Positions 40,454 to 47,536 of a DNA stretch of 64,000 bases are shown in pieces. The stretch is from a virus, in IMG/VR virus record IMGVR_UViG_3300007619_000129, positions 24,567 to 88,566 of that record, one strand, 5' to 3'. Under the pieces are notes generated by a model. The model had not been told where the DNA came from, did not search any database, and saw only the letters and a program-made list of their open reading frames with translations. Each line of letters begins with the position of its first letter. The first letter of the stretch is position 1. A program made the translations under genes and the position numbers.

Positions 40454-43400
40454 TTAAGATTGACATACATGAGAAAATTTTCCTTTTTTCTCAATTTCTA
40501 TTAAGTGATCAACCATATTTTTTAGTTTTTCATTGTGAGAAATAACAATAATATTTTTAAACCATCTTTTTAGGAAAGAATACATTTTCGCACATTTTGG
40601 CAAATTATCTTGGTCAAGAGTGTCGAATGCTTCGTCAATAATTAGAACGTCGGGCCTTGGAAGTGTTGAAATATTGATCATTGCTACTCTTAAAGCGATT
40701 GAGGCAACAGTGCTTTCCATGCCACAATTTAATTCAATTGGTATTCTATACCCGTCTTCTTCAAGAAAGATGTCAAGGTCATTGGAATTAGAGCTTTCGT
40801 CTATTTCAAGAACAATTTTGAAATCAGCTATACCACTTAGTATTCTTTCAACTTCTTTATTTACATCTGGCAATCTTGATTTTATAATCAGTGCTGGTAT
40901 GCCCTTTTTAGAGAAGGCAAATAGCAATTTTTCATATAATAACCATTTAGCTCTAATTTGTTTATATCTCTTTTTTTCTTTTTCATTTCTTTTTAGTTCG
41001 TATTCTATTCCCCCTACCTCACTTGCCACAGCAATTCTTTGTTTGTCCAGATTTTTTTCTTCTCTTCTTAACTCAACCAATTGTTCAGATACAGAATCTA
41101 ATTCTTCTCTATCATTTTCATCGATTACTTTAGTCAATAGGTCTTTTAATTTTTCTTTCCCATTTTTAAGTTTATTATTTAAGTCGTCCCTTTTTCTTTT
41201 GTTTTTTGATATTTCGGTTTCAATATTAGCAATTTTTGCTTCTATTTTTAAACCCTTTGTCATTATTTTTTCATATTTTTCTATTTTCTCTTCTATTTTA
41301 TTAGAATCAAGACCTTCAAGTTCCTTTTCTTGCTCTTCAACTTTTTGTAATATTTTTTTTATCTTCTCTTTTTGTGCTGGTAATGATTTCTTATCTAAAT
41401 GAGAATCTTTTATGAATCTGCAAGAAGGATATTCCTCTCCACAAGGAACTAGGGTCAATTTTTTGACAGACTTTTTCTTGTTAGATAATTCTGTTTCTTC
41501 TTGCTGAAGATCGTTTTTTAGTTCTCCTAGTATCTTTTCCATTTTTCTGATTGATTTCAATCTTTTTTTATTTTCTTCTACAGAAAATTTTGTTTTTATC
41601 TTTTCAATCTTAGATAAGTCAGTCTTTGCCTCTGTTAAGGCTATTTCATTTCTTTTTATTTTGTTGTTGATTCTTTCTATTTTTTCTTCAAGATCTTCAA
41701 CTTCCTCTTCTTGATCTTCAACGTCAGATTTAGTAATAATATTTTCAAAAGATTCTTTCAAAACTGAATGCTTCTCTCTTATTTTTTCAATTTCTTTTCT
41801 TTTTGACTCAATACTACTTCCTAATTTTTTTACAATTTTTTCCTTGTCTGTTTTTTTCTTTTCTAATTCTTTTATTATATCTTCCCAATCAATACTTGAC
41901 ATATCTTTGAATTCCCTTTGAATTCCCTTTGAATCCTCTTTTATAAGACAATTTATGTCTTCAATAATCCCAAGATCAAGAAAACGAGAAAATATTTCTT
42001 TTCTTGCTGTACTTTTCTTCTCAATAAAAGCTTGCATGTTACCAGCAGTAGCCATAGCAGTCAAAATAAAGTCCTCTGGTAACCCAATAACAGATCTTAT
42101 TTCCTTTTCAGTGTCCTGTCTTTTAATGTCGTTTCTTGACCTATCACCAACCTCAACAAAATCTAAAGAATTTGAAGTTGATAATTTCCCGGTTTTTTTA
42201 GAAAGTTTATTCTTTGTTGATCTCTCTATTTTATAATTTGTTCCAGAAGAACTGAATTCTATTCTTCCGTAACAAGATGACCTTCTTTTATTTACAACTT
42301 CCTTACTTTTTACTGCACCTTTATGGGTAGTATTGTATAGTGTATAAAGAATTGTTCCTAGAATTGAAGATTTCCCATTTCTATTAGGAGCGAATATCCC
42401 CGAAACACCTGGGTATTTTTCAAAATCTATGACATTATCTTTTCCATAACAAAAAGTATTGCTAAATTCTATCTTTCTTAATGACCACTCAGTATTGCGT
42501 GCAATATTTTCGTTTCCTGATATCTTTGACATACAATTTTCTATTATCTCTTTAGATTCTTTCCATTTCTCTTCTGAAAGTTCCTCTTCTTTATACAAGT
42601 CTCTAAAGAGACTATAAACAACTTCTGGATCTCTTAAATTTATTTTTTTCTTAACAAGGTTGTCATAATTTTCTGTAGAAAATTTTCTTGGGTAAAATAC
42701 AACCTCCGTTCCACCAAGTGTCATCAATTCGTTTTCTAAGTGTGACTTGTCAACATGTGTTAATTCTTCGTCTGACTTTATTCTAAACCTTGAGCTTTTT
42801 GGGTATTTTTTTGACTTTTCAACTGTTTCTTCAACACTTCCACTCCAGTCTAAAGTAATAAATGGAAAATTATTCTTTACCTTATGAAAGGTAACATCAA
42901 AATCTTTTTTAGATCTTATATCCCAAAAAAGAAAACCCTTTTCAGTAATTTCTCCAAAATTCTGTTGTATTGTAGATCCAGGATATGCTATTGTTTTTCT
43001 TTTGTTTAGGAATTGCTTTTTGTGAATATCTCCCAATAAAGCAAAATCATAATCATCAAAAAAATTTCCCGGAACTTCTGCACCCAACGGATAATCTTGA
43101 TCTGTTACTGCCCCCTTTACACTACCGTGAAACAGGGCAATATTAATTAAGTCTGGATCAGGACAAACATTTTTCCACCCCTCTTCGTCACAACAAGAGA
43201 AGACACAAAGATTTGCTTTTAATCCTAAATGTTTTAAAAAATAATTACCACTCTGTTTAAATAGTATTACTTTTTCATTATTCATTGCATTAACGATTGG
43301 AGAAATTACATCTTGTCTTGATTTGTTGTTTAAATTTAAATCATGATTACCCAAAATCAGATAAACAATAGCAACCTTACTAAGTTCATCTAAAAACCAA

Positions 43401-43585
43401 ACAACTTCCTCAATCATTTCTGGAGTTATTCTAGATGTTTTACAGTGGATTATATCTCCAGAAACAACAATTATGTCTGGACGTAATTTTTTAGCCTGTA
43501 CGAATAAGTCTTTGAAAGATTCTCTGTATTCTCCATGGCGCTCAAGGGGCCTCCAATGAGTATCTGCTATATGAATAATTTTCAT
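40454..43585 (-). CDS. Mre11-Rad50 fusion (T4 gp47-gp46 / SbcD-SbcC in one chain)
   Basis: 1043 residues from the ATG at 43585, which follows the primase stop by 29 bases. The N-terminal third is the Mre11-type metallophosphoesterase: IIHIADTHWRPL, DIIVVSGDIIH and YLILGNHDLN. The remainder is Rad50: a Walker A variant (FAPNRNGKSSILGT), long coiled coils, a hook region (LVPCGEEYPSCRFIKDSHLD), a signature region (NCGMESTVASIALRVAM), Walker B LIIDEAFDTLD and VISHN. T4 and bacteria keep these as two genes. It processes DNA ends for recombination-dependent replication. The extended-10 box at 43598 may drive it. Confidence 0.93.
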   Translation of the reverse strand: MKIIHIADTHWRPLERHGEYRESFKDLFVQAKKLRPDIIVVSGDIIHCKTSRITPEMIEEVVWFLDELSKVAIVYLILGNHDLNLNNKSRQDVISPIVNAMNNEKVILFKQSGNYFLKHLGLKANLCVFSCCDEEGWKNVCPDPDLINIALFHGSVKGAVTDQDYPLGAEVPGNFFDDYDFALLGDIHKKQFLNKRKTIAYPGSTIQQNFGEITEKGFLFWDIRSKKDFDVTFHKVKNNFPFITLDWSGSVEETVEKSKKYPKSSRFRIKSDEELTHVDKSHLENELMTLGGTEVVFYPRKFSTENYDNLVKKKINLRDPEVVYSLFRDLYKEEELSEEKWKESKEIIENCMSKISGNENIARNTEWSLRKIEFSNTFCYGKDNVIDFEKYPGVSGIFAPNRNGKSSILGTILYTLYNTTHKGAVKSKEVVNKRRSSCYGRIEFSSSGTNYKIERSTKNKLSKKTGKLSTSNSLDFVEVGDRSRNDIKRQDTEKEIRSVIGLPEDFILTAMATAGNMQAFIEKKSTARKEIFSRFLDLGIIEDINCLIKEDSKGIQREFKDMSSIDWEDIIKELEKKKTDKEKIVKKLGSSIESKRKEIEKIREKHSVLKESFENIITKSDVEDQEEEVEDLEEKIERINNKIKRNEIALTEAKTDLSKIEKIKTKFSVEENKKRLKSIRKMEKILGELKNDLQQEETELSNKKKSVKKLTLVPCGEEYPSCRFIKDSHLDKKSLPAQKEKIKKILQKVEEQEKELEGLDSNKIEEKIEKYEKIMTKGLKIEAKIANIETEISKNKRKRDDLNNKLKNGKEKLKDLLTKVIDENDREELDSVSEQLVELRREEKNLDKQRIAVASEVGGIEYELKRNEKEKKRYKQIRAKWLLYEKLLFAFSKKGIPALIIKSRLPDVNKEVERILSGIADFKIVLEIDESSNSNDLDIFLEEDGYRIPIELNCGMESTVASIALRVAMINISTLPRPDVLIIDEAFDTLDQDNLPKCAKMYSFLKRWFKNIIVISHNEKLKNMVDHLIEIEKKGKFSHVCQS

Positions 43586-43597
43586 GTGACCTAAATG

Positions 43598-43606
43598 ATT
43601 ATAACA
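43598..43606 (-). promoter_or_regulatory. Extended -10 element before the Mre11-Rad50 gene
   Basis: TGTTATAAT ends 13 bases before the ATG at 43585, with AGGT between. No clear -35 is seen. It is one of a small set of TGNTATAAT boxes close to the starts of the non-virion genes in this window. Confidence 0.35.
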
Positions 43607-43614
43607 CCAAAAAA

Positions 43615-44583
43615 TTAAAATTTGTGTCTTTTTATTGATTCTGCTTTTTGTTTTATTACAGAATATTTGTCCCACTCAATAGCCCTTTCTCTCAAAGAAA
43701 GGAATTCTTTTTTTGACAAATCACCAACATCTCCAAAATTGCCTAATGGTAGAACCCTTGTCTTTATTCCATATGAGTTCAACATTTTTACTTGTTTTAA
43801 TAATTTTGTATATTTCATATCAGGATCAATAGCAACAAGGACGGGGGTTTCATTTTCTACTATCTTCATAAGCAATAAAGAATCGTCTGATAAGTCGGAA
43901 CCACTCAAAATGGTAGTATTTTCATTACACTTCACCATATCAAATGGTCCTTCAGTTATTGTAAGTTCCTTTGACCAATTGATGTTAATTTCATTAAAAA
44001 CAATTTCTTTTTTTCTAACTTTTGGTAAAATATATGGAATGACCCAATCATCATCTCTTATGGATCTACATGAATAGAAATTAAGATTACCACTTCTATC
44101 AAAAGATGGCATAATAACTCTATCATACCATTTTTTAGATGTTCCAAATTTATAATACCAAAGATCTCTATTGGAAACTCCTCTTTTTTTCAAATATCTT
44201 AATGCCCTTTTGGCTAGAAAGCCATCTGATTCAGACTGTAAGGACAATAATTTAAAGTCATTTGGAAGTGTAAGAATTTCTGTCTTTGTACTACCATAGT
44301 CTATTATGGACTTTCCTTCAAAAAATGTATTGATATATTCTTCAATTATTTGTTGTGAACAATATTGCCTAAGAACCTTGATCAGCCTTCCTGAATAACC
44401 ACATGTCCAGCATTTGAAAATGTCATTTTTATAAATGTTGATCGCTAATTTTCTTTTTCCTTTCTTTTTTCTTGACCAACAATTCAGAACTGGGCATCTT
44501 ACCTGAACATTACCATCATTATATCTGTCTACTCTTCCAAAGGTCTTTTCAATAAATTTTATTTTTTCACTTGTAGTATACAA
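43615..44583 (-). CDS. DNA primase (DnaG/T4 gp61 type)
   Basis: 322 residues from a TTG; no ATG or GTG is available before the zinc site. The N-terminal zinc ribbon is VRCPVLNCWSRKKKGK with FKCWTCGYSG. The TOPRIM core has ELTITEGPFDMVKC and PVLVAIDPDMKYT, followed by a metal-binding region near GNFGDVGDL. It makes RNA primers for lagging-strand synthesis. No helicase gene is within the window. A TTGAAA-N16-TATAAT promoter lies just upstream, and the Mre11-Rad50 gene follows, so the two may be expressed together early in infection. Confidence 0.88.
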   Translation of the reverse strand: MYTTSEKIKFIEKTFGRVDRYNDGNVQVRCPVLNCWSRKKKGKRKLAINIYKNDIFKCWTCGYSGRLIKVLRQYCSQQIIEEYINTFFEGKSIIDYGSTKTEILTLPNDFKLLSLQSESDGFLAKRALRYLKKRGVSNRDLWYYKFGTSKKWYDRVIMPSFDRSGNLNFYSCRSIRDDDWVIPYILPKVRKKEIVFNEININWSKELTITEGPFDMVKCNENTTILSGSDLSDDSLLLMKIVENETPVLVAIDPDMKYTKLLKQVKMLNSYGIKTRVLPLGNFGDVGDLSKKEFLSLRERAIEWDKYSVIKQKAESIKRHKF

Positions 44584-44591
44584 ATCGCCAA

Positions 44592-44619
44592 ATTATATCA
44601 CCTATATCACTTTTTTCAA
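44592..44619 (-). promoter_or_regulatory. Sigma70-like promoter before the primase gene
   Basis: On the transcribed strand TTGAAA (44614-44619), 16 bases, then TATAAT (44592-44597) with TG one base before the -10. This is the best sigma70-type promoter seen. The predicted start is next to the TTG at 44583, so the transcript would be nearly leaderless. Confidence 0.5.
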
Positions 44620-45288
44620 TAATTTATCTTGTAAATCTTTGTATGGAGATGGTTTGTCCAGCATTTTTTTAACCAACCCCTTTATTGGAAGCATAAAATA
44701 ATATTTCTTTCCAGTAAAATTTTTTACGTATGCTTCCATTCTATATTGTCCATATCTTTCTAAATTTCTTCTATATGCACGGGCTTCAGCTAAAGCTCTA
44801 AAAGGGGCTGGCCATGGCAATAATGCCAATAACCACCAATTAGAATAAGGTAAGGACAATAAAGCAAGACATTGTGGAAAAAGATATAAAATATTGAATA
44901 TCCAATTATTTATAAGTGAATACAACTTACTAACAAGTCCCAAAAGAGTTTTTTGATCAATGGAATGAATTTTTTCATGTTCAAAAGAAGAAAATGAAAA
45001 TTTTTCTTTGTCTGGTAAATAGATTTTTGACTTACTAACAAGCCCAAAAAGAGTTTTTTGATCAATGGAATGAATTATTTCATGTTCAAAAGAAGAAGTC
45101 GAAAATTTTTCTTTGTCTGGTAAATAGATTTTTGGCTTATACCCAAGACTGAATGAACTATATGTCTTCATATAATTTGTGAAAAATAGAATTTTCCCTA
45201 AAAATTTTGACAATTTATGTTTACTCTTTTTAATAATTGTTAAATCTGGAATAATTTTTTTATATTCTTGTATTAATAAGTCTAACAT
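44602..45288 (-). CDS. Zinc metalloprotease-like membrane protein with duplicated HExxH
   Basis: 228 residues. Residues about 51-120 are a tandem repeat of 35 residues with HEIIH in the first copy and HEKIH in the second, each flanked by SSFE and HSIDQKTL. A hydrophobic stretch follows (YLFPQCLALLSLPY, WWLLALLPWPAPF), then FRALAEARAYRRN, whose Glu could be the third zinc ligand. The layout (HExxH, then hydrophobic loop, then E-A-R-A-Y) fits a membrane-associated metallopeptidase. The ATG overlaps the RuvC-like stop. Which copy is active is unknown. Confidence 0.7.
   Translation of the reverse strand: MLDLLIQEYKKIIPDLTIIKKSKHKLSKFLGKILFFTNYMKTYSSFSLGYKPKIYLPDKEKFSTSSFEHEIIHSIDQKTLFGLVSKSKIYLPDKEKFSFSSFEHEKIHSIDQKTLLGLVSKLYSLINNWIFNILYLFPQCLALLSLPYSNWWLLALLPWPAPFRALAEARAYRRNLERYGQYRMEAYVKNFTGKKYYFMLPIKGLVKKMLDKPSPYKDLQDKLLKKVI
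44926..45135 (-). repeat. Tandem 105-bp duplication inside the metalloprotease-like gene
   Basis: Two direct copies, 44926-45030 and 45031-45135, differ at about seven positions and keep the reading frame (105 bases = 35 codons). The seam is exact. The few differences suggest a recent event. It doubles the HExxH metal site. Confidence 0.92.
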
Positions 45289-45830
45289 ATTCCCTTATTT
45301 CCCCTTAAACTTAGGTATCCAGCTAATGCTATTATATAGCTATCAAGCTCATCCAATACATAGTCTTTAAGTTTCCCTGTTCTTTTTCGTGGCCATTCCT
45401 TATCTTTAAAAACTTCTTGTTTTGACAAAAAGTCAAAAACTTGATCCTTTGCATTAATTCCATTTTTTCTAATAGTTAATCCACACTTTTTTCTTGCTGT
45501 TGAAGCCACAATATGTTCTGGCTCTTGACAATATGTACGATACAAGCCATAAGAACATTTTGAATTAAAACTAACCAATTTGTAAATTGTTTCTGCTGTT
45601 GATTTATTGTATCTATATGCAGGCTGTTCTATAAAGATAGCGTCTGGTCTTCTATTTATTTCTATAAATTTAGAGGAAATATGATCTATTACAGTCTCTG
45701 TCTTCAAGTAAAGATTTTTTTCTTCTTTAGAAAGATCAATATGATCATTTACTATTAATTTTTTATCTTCTAGTATTGTATATCCAACTATTCTTGTTGA
45801 AATATCAAGTCCAAGAACAACTAATCCCAT
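45282..45830 (-). CDS. RuvC-like Holliday junction resolvase
   Basis: 182 residues from the ATG at 45830, nine bases after the previous stop; an earlier start would overlap that gene. The RNase H fold is clear: VVLGLDISTRIVGY (Asp9), PDAIFIEQPAYRY (Glu), then YVLDELDSYIIALAGY (Asp pair). It would resolve branched phage DNA before packaging. T4 uses endonuclease VII (gp49) for this, so a RuvC-type enzyme replaces it here. It overlaps the metalloprotease-like gene by seven bases. Confidence 0.88.
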   Translation of the reverse strand: MGLVVLGLDISTRIVGYTILEDKKLIVNDHIDLSKEEKNLYLKTETVIDHISSKFIEINRRPDAIFIEQPAYRYNKSTAETIYKLVSFNSKCSYGLYRTYCQEPEHIVASTARKKCGLTIRKNGINAKDQVFDFLSKQEVFKDKEWPRKRTGKLKDYVLDELDSYIIALAGYLSLRGNKGIC

Positions 45831-45838
45831 ACTTTTAG

Positions 45839-46645
45839 TTATGTAGAGCCAATATCTTTTTTGTCTTGACGAATCCAATCTTCGTCTTCATCGTGACTAT
45901 GTAAGAAGATTTCCCCACTATCAGCCATAAATTCTTCTGCTCTAGTTTTTAGAAATTTAACTTCATTATTTTTCAAAAATACCTTCATTTGTTCAAGAAA
46001 TCTCTTGTGTCTCTCTTCTAAATTTCTAATGTGTGAAACCTTTTCTTTAGAAAAGGATTGATCTAGTGGGGCATATCCATAAACTTCACAATCTGCATCA
46101 TTTTTTGGGTGAGCACCCTTTTCGTTTTTAAATCTTTTCACTTTTACATCTTTTCGTTTAGCCGAATAATATGTCCACAATTCAGAAGCATTTTTTGACA
46201 TCTTCTCCCGATTAGGCATAATGGGAGAATGGTTGTGAAGAGCTACATCAAACATAAATGTTTCATAACCATCTCTAGCATTAACGTCAACAATTTCATT
46301 TGCACCATAACAACTTCCAACAAGACCTTTCAATCTTCCTTTATGAACTTCAATATATCCAAAAATTCCACTGTCATCTCTAAAAATGTCTGCTAAGTTA
46401 GCAAAACTATAATAATCTTTAAATGTGTCATCTTTGTCCTTAAATGTAACAGACGCATAATGCTCTTTTGCTTTTTTTACTTGTGATTTTATTTTTTTAG
46501 CATAATAAGAAGGCTTATAAAGAGTGTATGCTGTAAAATACAGTCCTCGGTCAACCAAAAGAGCCATATCGTCTACAGACGAATAAACACCAGGATTTAC
46601 ATCTTCAGAAATTATATTTCTTATGTATTTCCTTATGGTTTGCAT
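45839..46645 (-). CDS. Conserved phage protein with N-terminal IRKYIR helix
   Basis: 268 residues beginning MQTIRKYIRNIISED. The central part contains GYETFMFDVALHNHSP, MPNREKMSKNASELWTYYSA and an acidic Cys at NDADCEVYGY. Proteins with this arrangement (a GY..F..DVA helix, then an MxxR...S..A...W.YY block) recur in large phages and may have a GNAT-like fold. The recall is from pattern, so no function is assigned. The ATG overlaps the preceding stop by 13 bases. Confidence 0.7.
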   Translation of the reverse strand: MQTIRKYIRNIISEDVNPGVYSSVDDMALLVDRGLYFTAYTLYKPSYYAKKIKSQVKKAKEHYASVTFKDKDDTFKDYYSFANLADIFRDDSGIFGYIEVHKGRLKGLVGSCYGANEIVDVNARDGYETFMFDVALHNHSPIMPNREKMSKNASELWTYYSAKRKDVKVKRFKNEKGAHPKNDADCEVYGYAPLDQSFSKEKVSHIRNLEERHKRFLEQMKVFLKNNEVKFLKTRAEEFMADSGEIFLHSHDEDEDWIRQDKKDIGST

Positions 46646-47064
46646 TTATCTAATTCCTTATAAATCCAATCAACTATTTCATCTTTCTTTATATTATTAG
46701 ATAATACTTTAGCAGTAACGGATTCTTTAAGTTGTGAATTATTATTAGGTTTTATGTTGGCATTTATTTTTGTGTCCCTAATAAATTTTGCACTAAATTC
46801 AATTGGAGAAAAATATTTCTTTTCATCAATAAAAATTTCTAACCTTGATGGATAAGAGCCCTCTTTTATTTTATTTAACATTGGGGGAATAGTAATCTTT
46901 GCTATTTTTCCACTTATTTCTCCCTTAAATGAATATCCAATATCATCGGCTTCACACATAAGCCTAGCTGATGTCTTTCCAATAGCAGTATTTGATTGAA
47001 TCTCTATTTCAAATTCAAGACTATTTTCTTCCTCTAAATTTAGGTTTACTTCTTTAGATGACAT
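46633..47064 (-). CDS. Unknown 143-residue protein
   Basis: The ATG at 47064 is preferred over a TTG two codons before. The sequence is an antiparallel-beta type domain (LEFEIEIQSNTAIGKTSARL, then GEISGKIAKITIPPMLNKIK), ending in a short helix DEIVDWIYKELDKCK. A TATTTAT box ends five bases before the ATG. It is co-transcribed with the two unknown genes around it. No family was recognised. Confidence 0.7.
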   Translation of the reverse strand: MSSKEVNLNLEEENSLEFEIEIQSNTAIGKTSARLMCEADDIGYSFKGEISGKIAKITIPPMLNKIKEGSYPSRLEIFIDEKKYFSPIEFSAKFIRDTKINANIKPNNNSQLKESVTAKVLSNNIKKDEIVDWIYKELDKCKP

Positions 47065-47092
47065 CAACAATAAATATCAATTATTTATAAAA

Positions 47093-47536
47093 TTATTGAG
47101 AATCTAATAAAATTTGATTATTTTCATTATTTTTTATTTTTTTCATTCCATAATTTTCAATTAATTGCTTAGCTAATCTTTCATCATCTAATTGAATTGC
47201 TAAATTGGGATTCTTATTGAGAAAAATATCATATTCATCTAAACAATCAATGATAAGCTCTTCTTTCAAATCATTAAAATCAGGATCTGTTACGATTGTA
47301 AATCCAAAGTAATTTTCATTACAAAATGTAAAAGCAGCACCAATAACCTCTTCACCATTAGTAATAAAAAACTTTAAATCTTTTTCAGCTGTTAAGTTTA
47401 TCCCAACATCTTCAACAAGATCCATCGCTCCATTCCAAATATCTTCTTCTTCATATAAAGAATTTGGAAATACTTCTGTTATTTTATTTCTTTTGTCTTT
47501 TTCAAGAATAGAGCGTATAAATTCCCTTATCATCAT
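47093..47536 (-). CDS. GNAT-like protein with N-terminal IREFIR helix
   Basis: 147 residues from the ATG at 47536, which overlaps the upstream stop (TAATG). It begins MMIREFIRSILEKDKRN, then has a GNAT-like layout: EEVIGAAFTFCNENYFG, FTIVTDPDFNDLKEELIIDC and, at the end, ERLAKQLIENYGMKKI. The usual RxxGxG acetyl-CoA loop is not clear, so it may be inactive or a structural relative. It follows a large structural gene. A virion-associated role is possible from the N-terminal helix. Confidence 0.6.
   Translation of the reverse strand: MMIREFIRSILEKDKRNKITEVFPNSLYEEEDIWNGAMDLVEDVGINLTAEKDLKFFITNGEEVIGAAFTFCNENYFGFTIVTDPDFNDLKEELIIDCLDEYDIFLNKNPNLAIQLDDERLAKQLIENYGMKKIKNNENNQILLDSQ

Noticed and set aside
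40620-41402. A 260-codon plus-strand open frame
   Set aside because: It lies entirely antisense to the Rad50 coiled coil and its product is Ser/Phe/Leu-rich, the usual result of reading the opposite strand of Lys/Glu-rich coding sequence.
47082-47089. T4-type late promoter TATAAATA on the transcribed strand
   Set aside because: The exact sequence occurs here and at 14781-14788, but the second overlaps a start codon and the set is not consistent before late genes.
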